A model generated the notes under the pieces. The model was not told the origin of the DNA. It made no database searches and saw only the letters and a program-made list of their open reading frames with translations. The position numbers were made by a program, and so were the translations under genes. From Candidatus Edwardsbacteria bacterium (GTDB lineage Bacteria; Edwardsbacteria; AC1; EtOH8), in the NCBI GenBank assembly GCA_031082425.1, contig JAVHLB010000014.1, positions 1 through 42,065 on the forward strand: 42,065 nt of DNA. The letters are read 5' to 3'. Below are positions 1 through 6,935 of this stretch, piece after piece. Numbering within the stretch: position 1 is the stretch's first letter; the number at the start of each line of letters is the position of its first letter.

Positions 1-42
1 CTTTTTTTATAGGGACCAATAAATTTGCTTGAAAAACATGCC

Positions 43-48
43 TATAAT
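43..48 (+). promoter_or_regulatory. Candidate -10 box upstream of the Wzi-like gene
   Basis: A perfect TATAAT sits 19 bases before the first start codon. No good -35 hexamer is found at 16-18 bp upstream, and a TG pair lies two rather than one base before the box, so it is not a textbook extended -10. The leader would be only about 12 nt, with AAAAGGG touching the start codon. Confidence 0.35.
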
Positions 49-66
49 ATGATAACTTAAAAGGGT

Positions 67-1578
67 ATGAGAAAGATAATTATATTAGCCAGCCTGCTGG
101 CAATCCCTTTCTTGGCCCCAGCCAATGAAGACAGCCGCGATATTCCGCTGGACCACTGGTCATACCCCGTTCTGCAGAGATTTCAAGCCAAGGGATATGT
201 AAGCCTGCCGGTATCGAAGCCATACCAGCGATGGCAGGTGATCGAACAGCTGCAGGATCTTTTACGCCGACAGATGGACGGGGCGGCGGGCCTGTCAACC
301 ACCGACCGTTATTATTTTGACCAGCTCAGCCAGGAGCTTAATATCGGGACAACAGATAGAAGGCTGTCTGATGAAGAAATATTTTCCTACGATGATGGAA
401 GAGCCGCCCTCAGCGCCGATATCAGCCTGGGGCTGGAAGCCGCCATCTCCCATAACGAACCACCTCAGAGCCGGGGAACGGGGATGCTGGATGTTTTTGG
501 AGGGATGCCGGACATTTTCATTTTTGACCAGAGAATAACTTTGACCCTGGAAAAAGAAACCGAGAAGGTCGAGAGATTATCCGGCAGCCTGAAAAGCTGG
601 AGGGGAGGAGAATACTCAACCGGATGGGCTTACTTCCGGACGTCCCATCCCTATTTGGCCCTTACTTTGGGCCGGCAGCAGAGATGGTGGGGCCCGGGCA
701 CTTTCGGCACCTTGCTGCTTTCGGACAATTCGGAAGGGTTCGACGCCGTTGATCTCGAACTTAATTATAAGAGAGTTGAGCTCCAGTCCTTCTTCGGAAT
801 ATTGAGCACCGACCAGAAACGCTATATCTCCGGGCATCGGCTGGGAATCAAGCTGCCGTGGAACATAGGGTGGGGTTTTTCAGAGGCGGTGGTTTACCAG
901 GCCAATCAGATCGATCCGGCCTATATGAATCCCCTGCTGCCCTATTATGCCAACCAATGGAACCAGCGGGATGATGACAATGTCCTATGGTCGGCGGATA
1001 TTCGCTGGACGCCCGGCCGGGGTTTTTCGACCTACGGGGAACTTTTAATGGATGATGTGCAGTATGAGCAGGATCCGCCGGCCCCCCAGAAACTGGGCTT
1101 TCTGCTGGGCGGCCACTGGGCAGATCCGGCCGGGCTGACGGATTCCGACCTGAGGGTAGAATGGGCCGGCAACCAAAAATGGGTATATACTCATCGCAGA
1201 TACGCCAATCGCTATGTAGGGGCAGATACCGTCCATATACTGGGCCACTGGGTGGGCACCGATGCCGACGCGCTGGACATGGTTCTGGAACACCGGTTTC
1301 ATCCCCGTCTGAATGCCGGAGTAGGATATCAGATGGAAAGGCACGGGGAGGGGAGGATCGACCGGGGCTATCTTGAGGCCGATGATCCCGGTACTTCATT
1401 TTTAAGCGGAGCCTTCAGCCGGATGGACAAGGGTGAAATTATCTTTCAATGGGAGCCTTTCTACTGGGTCGATCTGACAGCGGATATCTGGCTGGCTTAT
1501 GTAAAAAATCCCAACAACCGGCCGGGAACCGGCTGCAACGACCGGGGCCTGGACCTGTTGATAGAAATATATTTTTAA
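67..1578 (+). CDS. Wzi-like capsule assembly outer-membrane beta-barrel protein
   Basis: 503 residues. A signal peptide is visible at residues 1-19 (basic MRK start, hydrophobic core, A-P-A before the predicted cleavage). Just after it comes a short SLH-like segment (IPLDHWSYPVL..KGY). The body is rich in alternating aromatic/polar strands, includes a conserved stretch with SGHRLG, GFSE, AYMNPLLPYY and DDDNVLWSADIRW, and ends in a C-terminal Phe, as beta-barrel outer-membrane proteins do. These features match the capsule assembly Wzi family, whose members anchor or organise surface polysaccharide. The stop codon overlaps the next start by one base (TAATG), so the gene is translationally coupled to the UbiA-family gene. 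Family assignment is from remembered motif patterns; surface polysaccharide function is inferred and fits the nearby UppP. Confidence 0.72.
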   Translation: MRKIIILASLLAIPFLAPANEDSRDIPLDHWSYPVLQRFQAKGYVSLPVSKPYQRWQVIEQLQDLLRRQMDGAAGLSTTDRYYFDQLSQELNIGTTDRRLSDEEIFSYDDGRAALSADISLGLEAAISHNEPPQSRGTGMLDVFGGMPDIFIFDQRITLTLEKETEKVERLSGSLKSWRGGEYSTGWAYFRTSHPYLALTLGRQQRWWGPGTFGTLLLSDNSEGFDAVDLELNYKRVELQSFFGILSTDQKRYISGHRLGIKLPWNIGWGFSEAVVYQANQIDPAYMNPLLPYYANQWNQRDDDNVLWSADIRWTPGRGFSTYGELLMDDVQYEQDPPAPQKLGFLLGGHWADPAGLTDSDLRVEWAGNQKWVYTHRRYANRYVGADTVHILGHWVGTDADALDMVLEHRFHPRLNAGVGYQMERHGEGRIDRGYLEADDPGTSFLSGAFSRMDKGEIIFQWEPFYWVDLTADIWLAYVKNPNNRPGTGCNDRGLDLLIEIYF

Positions 1579-2414
1579 TGAAGAAGATCAGAGACATATT
1601 GGAACTTTCCCGGATCGGCAACGTAGCCATCACCGGATTCTCGGTGCTGATAGGCACCGGCGGGGATGTCGGATCGGCCAATATTCGCCTGGTGATCATG
1701 GCGGTCATCTCTGCGATGATCATTGCCGCAGGCGGCAATGCCCAGAATGATTATTACGACCAAAAGACAGACGCCGTAAACCGGCCGGAACGGCCGATCC
1801 CCTCGGGGCGCATTTCTCCCCGCTGGGCTTTTATTTTCAGCCTCCTTTGTTATCTCTCCGGCATTGTTCTGGGATGGTTGATCGGCAGGGATACCGGTCT
1901 GGTGGCCTCCGTTGTGGCGGTATTGCTTTGGCTGTATGCCGCCAGGGGAAAGATGATGGGGTTGGGCGGGAACCTGATCATCGCTTTGATATGCGCTTCG
2001 GCTTTTATCTACGGGGGATTGACCGTCAACAATCCGGTGCTGGCGGCATTTCCGGCGGTATTTGCCTTTCTGATGCACCTGTCCCGGGAGATCATCAAGG
2101 ACGTTCAGGACCTATCCGGCGACAGGCAGTCGGGGGCCAGGACCCTGGTCATCAGGGCCGGCCACAAGAGAGCCCTGTCCGTTTCGGCCTTCAGCCTGCT
2201 GCTGCTGGTAAGCTTCAGCCCGGTGCCTTATCTGATGGAGATTTATAATATCAGGTACCTGCTGGCGGTTGTTCTGGGGGTGGACCTGGTGCTTTTGCCG
2301 ATGATCTATCAGCTGTTAAAAAATCCACTGGGAGTCGATTACGCCAAGCTCAGTTTCATATTAAAAATCGACATGCTGGTGGGACTGATGGCCATTGCCG
2401 TGGGGATATCGTAA
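1578..2414 (+). CDS. UbiA-family prenyltransferase, DGGGP-synthase-like
   Basis: 278 residues, polytopic membrane protein. The start is ATG 1578, giving an overlap of one base with the upstream stop; a longer frame open to 1449 only reads inside the upstream gene. The first Asp-rich motif is at residues 57-77 (NDYYDQKTD followed by NRPERPIPSG) and the second at 171-182 (E..KD..D..GD), both needed for Mg2+ and prenyl-diphosphate binding. The NRPxRPIPSGxIS form resembles archaeal digeranylgeranylglyceryl phosphate synthase more than UbiA or MenA. The family transfers a polyprenyl chain to an acceptor within the membrane. The acceptor here is unknown; a quinone or chlorophyll-type acceptor is not excluded. 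UppP follows 15 bases later. Confidence 0.8.
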   Translation: MKKIRDILELSRIGNVAITGFSVLIGTGGDVGSANIRLVIMAVISAMIIAAGGNAQNDYYDQKTDAVNRPERPIPSGRISPRWAFIFSLLCYLSGIVLGWLIGRDTGLVASVVAVLLWLYAARGKMMGLGGNLIIALICASAFIYGGLTVNNPVLAAFPAVFAFLMHLSREIIKDVQDLSGDRQSGARTLVIRAGHKRALSVSAFSLLLLVSFSPVPYLMEIYNIRYLLAVVLGVDLVLLPMIYQLLKNPLGVDYAKLSFILKIDMLVGLMAIAVGIS

Positions 2415-2429
2415 TTAATAAAGGAGTTT

Positions 2430-3245
2430 ATGAACCTTTTTCAGGCGGTCATTTTAGGCTTGGTGCAGGGGTTGACAGAGTTTCTGCCGGTCTCCAGCTC
2501 CGGACATCTGGTGCTGTTCGAGGAATTCCTGGGGCTGGGCGCCAGCAATCTCCGCTTCGAGGTGGCCCTGCATCTGGCCACCCTGCTGGCGGTATGCTTC
2601 GCTTTCCGTCGGAGGATTGGCAAACTGATCAAGGCCGTTTTTACCGGACGGATAAGGCGGGTCAGGGGGGAATGGCAGTTCAGCGACGACAATCTCCGGC
2701 TGGCCCTGATGCTGATCCTGGCCACCATCCCGGCGGCGGTGATAGGCATCCTCTTTGATGATCTCATCGAGCAGGCTTTCAACAATCCGGTGGCGGTGTC
2801 GCTGGCCTTGCTGGCCACCGGGGCCATTCTTTTCGGGACCGGAAAAGTGGCCAAGCGGCAAGAGAAGATCTCCTGGAAACACTCTTTGATCATAGGCTTT
2901 TCCCAGGCCCTGGCCATATTGCCCGGCATCTCCCGCTCCGGGACCACCATCTCGGCCGGGATCTATTCCGGGGTCGACCAGGAAAAGGCGGCCGAATTCT
3001 CCTTTCTGCTGTCCATACCGGTGATACTGGGGGCCGGCCTTTTGGAATTCAAGGATGTGCTGAAGACCGGCCTGCCGCCGGGCGAGCTGGAGGCGATCAT
3101 ATTAGGCGGGCTGGCAGCTGCGCTGTCGGGTTATCTGGCGATAAATATCCTGCTGAAAATAATCCGAAATTCCAAGCTGCAGTATTTTGCCTATTACTGC
3201 TGGGCGGCGGGCCTGATCTCGCTGGCATGGCTGCTTTTAAAATAA
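2430..3245 (+). CDS. uppP: Undecaprenyl-diphosphatase (UppP/BacA)
   Basis: 271 residues, highly hydrophobic. It dephosphorylates undecaprenyl diphosphate so the lipid carrier can be recycled for peptidoglycan and surface polysaccharide synthesis. Both family signatures are clear: a glutamate-containing motif at residues 11-26 (LVQGLTEFLPVSSSGH, with Glu17 and His26) and PGISRSGTT at 165-173 with Arg169. Length matches the family. A good ribosome-binding site (AAGGAG) precedes ATG 2430. It lies between the prenyltransferase and a GGDEF gene, spaced 15 and 14 bases, so it probably shares their transcript. Confidence 0.96.
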   Translation: MNLFQAVILGLVQGLTEFLPVSSSGHLVLFEEFLGLGASNLRFEVALHLATLLAVCFAFRRRIGKLIKAVFTGRIRRVRGEWQFSDDNLRLALMLILATIPAAVIGILFDDLIEQAFNNPVAVSLALLATGAILFGTGKVAKRQEKISWKHSLIIGFSQALAILPGISRSGTTISAGIYSGVDQEKAAEFSFLLSIPVILGAGLLEFKDVLKTGLPPGELEAIILGGLAAALSGYLAINILLKIIRNSKLQYFAYYCWAAGLISLAWLLLK

Positions 3246-3259
3246 CGTAAGGTAAAGAT

Positions 3260-5287
3260 ATGTCCAAAGCCAAGATAAACCCCATCAAGGTGTTTTTGAT
3301 CATTCTGGCAACGGCAATGATCGTGGGCCTGACCGCCGGGTATTTTTACCGTCCGCTGGAACCCTCGCTGCAGAAGAGCATCAGCCTGACGATCATGGGT
3401 TTTTGTCTGGCCCTGCTGGGGATATACGCAATTCTGACGATCAGATACTGGCGGGTGGAAAAACGGGGAAGCTGGCAGTTTTTTCAGGTCCTGATCCTGA
3501 CCGCCGCCACCGGCCTGGCGGTCCAGCTTAGCGGAGCTGTGGCCTCGCCGCTGGTGCTTTTATACGGCCTGTTGATAGTCCTTTCCATCTTCCGCAGCGA
3601 TAAGTGGAAAGCCGTGCCTCTGGCATCCATCCTGCTGATCGAGCTGGGTTCCAGTTTTCTGGGCGGACGCTGGCGGCAGGAATTGCTGCCGGGCATGACT
3701 ATAACCGCCGCATTGATACTGCTCTATGTCATCAGCTTGGTAATCACCAGGCGGGGGCGCAGTTCCGGAGCAGGCGGCCAGCCGGTAATGTCATTCGATG
3801 AGCCGGTTACCGTCCAAAAAGACCTTAAAGAGGACCTGGCCTCGCTGTGCAGCCTGATACAGGCGGCCATGAGAACCAAGACCAGCGCCATTTTCCGGGC
3901 TGACAATCTTACCGGCACTTTGAATATGATGGCTTTCAAAAGCTACAGCGCCGAGGTCATCAAGGATGCCTCCCTGGAGATCCGCAGCAGCCTTTTGGGC
4001 TGGGCGGCCCGGGAGCGCCAGGGCCTTTTATATGCCAGTTACGAAAGGGACTCAAGGGACCTGGGATATTACCGAAAATCCGAGGAGGTCCGCTCGGTGC
4101 TGTCGGTGCCGGTGCTGCAGGAGAGCGAAGTGATCGGGGTGCTGGTGGTTGACAGCGAACAGGCCGGGGCTTTCAATGAAAACGACAAGATTCTTTTGGC
4201 CGGGTTCGCCGAGGAGGCGGCCAAGTTGGTGCATTTTCATCAGAGCCACTCGGCCCTGGGGCTGGAGAAGGACCGGCTGCAGCAGTGGAACAGCCGCCTG
4301 GAGCTGATGGCCTCACGCCTGAAGGTCAACGATGTCATCAGGATAATCCAGGAGCTGATCCCCCGGCTGGTGCCCTGCGACCATATAGTCCTGCTGGAGG
4401 TGTTGCCCGAGCCGGGGAAGGCCCGGGTGCTGTTGTCCGACCCGGCCAATGCCGGCTACCCCGCCCCGGGAACGGAGATAGACATTGCCGGCTCGCTGTC
4501 CCAGCAGGCGGTCGATCTAAAGGAATGGCGCTCGGTGGATGATTTTTATAGGCGGTCCATAGGCATCAATCGTTTCTCAGGAGACGAGCGACCGGACCAC
4601 GGATTTCGCTCGGTGCTGGCGGCGCCGCTGTTATACGAGGATGTCTGCCATTACGTGCTGGTGCTGGAAAGCCGCCAGCCTAAAGTCTTTGAGGCCGACC
4701 GCGACACCATTCACATCATCGCCGGGCAGTTCTCGCTGGCCCTGAAGAGCGCCGCCATGTACGAGGAAAAGGAGAATCTGGCCATCCGGGACGGCCTGAC
4801 CGGGCTGGCCAACCATCGCCGGTTCCAGGAATATCTGGAGGAGACCATTACCAAGGCCGGCAGCCAGCCGGTGGGCATAGCTCTGTTCGATATTGATTTC
4901 TTCAAGAAACTCAACGACAATTACGGACATCCCATAGGCGATGCGGTGCTCAAGGAAGTGGCCGCCCGGCTGAAGAGAAGCATCTCGTCCTTCGACTTCG
5001 TGGCCCGCTACGGCGGAGAGGAATTCATAGCGGTGTGGCCGGGACGGAACGACAAGGAGACCGCCCAGCTGGCCGAGCAGGTGCGCCTGGCCATAGAGGG
5101 AGAAAAATTCAAGACCACGGCCGGGGATTTGCCGGTGACCGTCAGCCTGGGGGTGGCTTCCTATCCCCAGGACGCCAAGAAGAAGGCCGAATTGATAAAA
5201 GCAGCCGATGAGGCTCTGTATGCGGCCAAGAAGGGCGGGAGGAACAAAGTGGTCCGGTTCGCCGCCATGGAGAAGGACCCGGGTTAG
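3260..5287 (+). CDS. Membrane GAF-GAF-GGDEF diguanylate cyclase
   Basis: 675 residues. The N-terminal ~165 residues form several hydrophobic membrane segments. Two GAF-like sensory domains follow (about 180-325 and 345-505), then a GGDEF domain (about 520-668) with the active-site signature GGEEF at 585-589 and the DIDFFKKLND substrate/metal segment upstream. It should make cyclic di-GMP from two GTP. The product-inhibition site (RxxD, nine to six residues before the signature) reads SSFD, so the inhibitory Arg is missing. Position directly after uppP suggests c-di-GMP signalling linked to envelope or polysaccharide output; the GAF ligands are unknown. Confidence 0.9.
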   Translation: MSKAKINPIKVFLIILATAMIVGLTAGYFYRPLEPSLQKSISLTIMGFCLALLGIYAILTIRYWRVEKRGSWQFFQVLILTAATGLAVQLSGAVASPLVLLYGLLIVLSIFRSDKWKAVPLASILLIELGSSFLGGRWRQELLPGMTITAALILLYVISLVITRRGRSSGAGGQPVMSFDEPVTVQKDLKEDLASLCSLIQAAMRTKTSAIFRADNLTGTLNMMAFKSYSAEVIKDASLEIRSSLLGWAARERQGLLYASYERDSRDLGYYRKSEEVRSVLSVPVLQESEVIGVLVVDSEQAGAFNENDKILLAGFAEEAAKLVHFHQSHSALGLEKDRLQQWNSRLELMASRLKVNDVIRIIQELIPRLVPCDHIVLLEVLPEPGKARVLLSDPANAGYPAPGTEIDIAGSLSQQAVDLKEWRSVDDFYRRSIGINRFSGDERPDHGFRSVLAAPLLYEDVCHYVLVLESRQPKVFEADRDTIHIIAGQFSLALKSAAMYEEKENLAIRDGLTGLANHRRFQEYLEETITKAGSQPVGIALFDIDFFKKLNDNYGHPIGDAVLKEVAARLKRSISSFDFVARYGGEEFIAVWPGRNDKETAQLAEQVRLAIEGEKFKTTAGDLPVTVSLGVASYPQDAKKKAELIKAADEALYAAKKGGRNKVVRFAAMEKDPG

Positions 5288-5433
5288 CCACCAAGGCACA
5301 AAGGCTTTTACTGTCATTCCCAGGTGACTTCAATGCAATACAGGTTGAGGGATGCGGAATCGTCACCCATTTGGATAGTATGATAACCGGCAGGTCTCAG
5401 GGTGACAGCGTCAAGTCATATTTTTATAAAAGT
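5288..5433. repeat. Intergenic stretch with a CAAAGGCAC-type repeat unit
   Basis: 146 bp between the GGDEF gene and the xerC start. Bases 5288-5305 read as the dispersed CCACCAAGGCACAAAGGC unit found five more times in this window in both orientations. A TCATTCCC half of the TTCCCGC-type palindrome follows at about 5314. No promoter is obvious. Confidence 0.55.
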
Positions 5434-6306
5434 ATGCCCATTAATAAATTCATAAAATATATCAAAGTCCAGCGCAATTTGGCCGACAACACCTGCCAGG
5501 CCTACCAGCGGGACCTGCGGCAGTTCTTCGATCATCTTAAACATGATGACCTGACCAAGATCGACCGCAATACCATCCGCAATTACCTGGGAATACTGCA
5601 AAGGCAGGGATTGGACAAGCGTTCGGCGGCCAGAAAGCTTTCGGCCATAAAAGCCTTCTTCAAATACTGCGCCCGGGAGAACATCATTCCTTCCAATCCA
5701 GCCCTGGGCTTGAGATCTCCTAAATTGGACAAGAAGCTGCCTTCGTTCCTTTCCGAACAGCAGGCGGAGGAGGCCGTCCAGTCAAACCAGGAAAAGCCGG
5801 AGGATACGGTCCGCAACAATGCCATTATGGAACTGTTATACGGCAGCGGATTGCGGTCATCGGAATTGCTGGGACTGAAGGCCGGGGATCTGGACCTCTC
5901 CGGCGGGCAGGTCAAGGTCATGGGCAAGGGCAGCAAGCAAAGGATAGTGCCGCTGACCCGCGAATCCATCAGCGCCTTAAAAAAATACATTGCCGGGCGG
6001 GAGAATCAGGAAACAGTTTTCCGGGGGGCGCGGGGGATGGCCCTCAACCGGAGGCAGCTGCAAAGGATCGTCCAGACACGAATCCGCTCGGCGCATTACG
6101 GGGGCAAGGCCAGCCCCCACGTTCTGCGGCATTCCTTTGCCACCCATCTTTTGGACCGGGGGGCCGACCTGAAGGCGGTCAAGGAACTGTTGGGCCACGC
6201 CAACCTGTCCACCACCCAGATATACACTCACATCACCACCGATCGTCTCAAAAAGGTCTACCAACAGGCCCATCCCCGGGCGGACGACGAGGGGGATGAT
6301 AAATAA
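5434..6306 (+). CDS. xerC: Tyrosine recombinase, XerC-like
   Basis: 290 residues from ATG 5434. Upstream in-frame starts exist (TTG 5371, ATG 5380), but the Xer N-terminal pattern (INKFIKYIKVQRNLADNT) begins exactly here and the extra sequence lies in repeat-like intergenic DNA. A SAM-like DNA-binding domain is followed by the catalytic domain with the full set Arg141, Lys165, His229, Arg232, His255 and nucleophile Tyr264. It should resolve chromosome dimers at dif with a partner; a second Xer protein lies at 27461-28357. The XerC label rather than XerD is a judgement from overall feel and is less certain than the family. An integrase of a lost element is less likely given the 290-residue Xer length. 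Confidence 0.85.
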   Translation: MPINKFIKYIKVQRNLADNTCQAYQRDLRQFFDHLKHDDLTKIDRNTIRNYLGILQRQGLDKRSAARKLSAIKAFFKYCARENIIPSNPALGLRSPKLDKKLPSFLSEQQAEEAVQSNQEKPEDTVRNNAIMELLYGSGLRSSELLGLKAGDLDLSGGQVKVMGKGSKQRIVPLTRESISALKKYIAGRENQETVFRGARGMALNRRQLQRIVQTRIRSAHYGGKASPHVLRHSFATHLLDRGADLKAVKELLGHANLSTTQIYTHITTDRLKKVYQQAHPRADDEGDDK

Positions 6307-6323
6307 AATCCGAAATTAAACAG

Positions 6324-6695
6324 ATGATATATAAATGCCTGTCAATCGTTAAACCCAACGGTAATAATGTAGCCAGTGGAATTAAGACTATTGAGGTCAG
6401 AAGGTGGGAACTGCCGTTTTTCCCATTGAAGGATCTGATCATAATAGAAAACGATAATTATCTTTCGAAGCACTACCAGGAAGAGAATGGCATGATTTTG
6501 GCAATGGCCGATGTGATTGATGTCCGGCCCTGGGAGGAAAAAGATCTGATAGCATCATGCGCGAAAGTCTATGAAAAGGGCTATCTGGCCTGGATCTTGT
6601 CGAATATAAGAAAAATCAGCTATCCTGCACCGGTTCCGGCCAAGAGGAAAATCTATGAATTGGAATTGGATGAGGGGCAATTGGAATATCAATAA
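6324..6695 (+). CDS. ASCH-domain protein
   Basis: 123 residues. The N-terminal half carries the ASCH pattern: a beta-strand (CLSIVKP), then SGIKTIEVRRW at about 18-28, with Lys21, Thr22, Glu24 and Arg26 as in the RNA-binding ASCH fold related to PUA domains. ASCH proteins are thought to bind RNA or modified nucleosides; some act as nucleases or N4-acetylcytidine amidohydrolases. No specific substrate can be named. The base composition is much lower in G+C than the neighbours (22 of 60 bases G+C at 6421-6480), suggesting acquisition by transfer. The ribosome-binding site is poor. It sits 17 bases after xerC. Confidence 0.7.
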   Translation: MIYKCLSIVKPNGNNVASGIKTIEVRRWELPFFPLKDLIIIENDNYLSKHYQEENGMILAMADVIDVRPWEEKDLIASCAKVYEKGYLAWILSNIRKISYPAPVPAKRKIYELELDEGQLEYQ

Positions 6696-6835
6696 AATTA
6701 TACGAAAACATAGGGGCGGGTTTCAAACCCGCCCCTACGACCGCCCCCTTGGCCCCCTCCGATACGGAGGGGGATCGTTGTTTGCCCTCTCCAAATGCGT
6801 TTGAAGAGGGCGGGGTGAGGGCAAAAAACATCCCG
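6696..6835. repeat. Tandem intergenic hairpins, including a TAGGGG...CCCCTA palindrome
   Basis: Three successive inverted repeats lie between the ASCH gene and the ppdK promoter: 6711-6737 (13-bp arms TAGGGGCGGGTTT), 6753-6773 (9-bp arms CCCCCTCCG, loop ATA) and 6784-6811 (GCCCTCT/AGAGGGC with an inner CAAA/TTTG). The first resembles the element at 38531-38557. They could act as transcription barriers but lack T-tracts, so I treat them as REP-like elements. Confidence 0.7.
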
Positions 6836-6864
6836 TTGCAAATCAAATTCATTTGTGCTAAAAT
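6836..6864 (+). promoter_or_regulatory. Promoter for ppdK
   Basis: TTGCAA at 6836-6841 and TAAAAT at 6859-6864 are separated by exactly 17 bp. Transcription would begin near 6871, leaving a leader of about 65 nt to the ATG. Confidence 0.6.
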
Positions 6865-6906
6865 AACCACTTGTTTTGGAAACCAAAACCCAACAACATA
6901 TATATT

Positions 6907-6922
6907 GCCGTGTGATCACGGC
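6907..6922 (+). promoter_or_regulatory. Leader hairpin abutting the ppdK ribosome-binding site
   Basis: GCCGTG (6907-6912), loop TGAT, CACGGC (6917-6922), directly followed by AGGAGG at 6923-6928 and ATG 6936. An overlapping perfect palindrome GTGATCAC lies at 6912-6919. It may stabilise the mRNA 5' end, tune translation, or be an operator; the sequence cannot decide. Confidence 0.45.
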
Positions 6923-6935
6923 AGGAGGAGTTCAA

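Noticed and set aside
5371..5433. TTG 5371/ATG 5380 as the xerC start
   Set aside because: The extra residues are not part of the Xer N-terminal pattern and derive from spacer DNA.
6711..6811. CRISPR or transposon end
   Set aside because: The three hairpins differ from one another and show no regular spacing or spacers, and no transposase or Cas gene is near.
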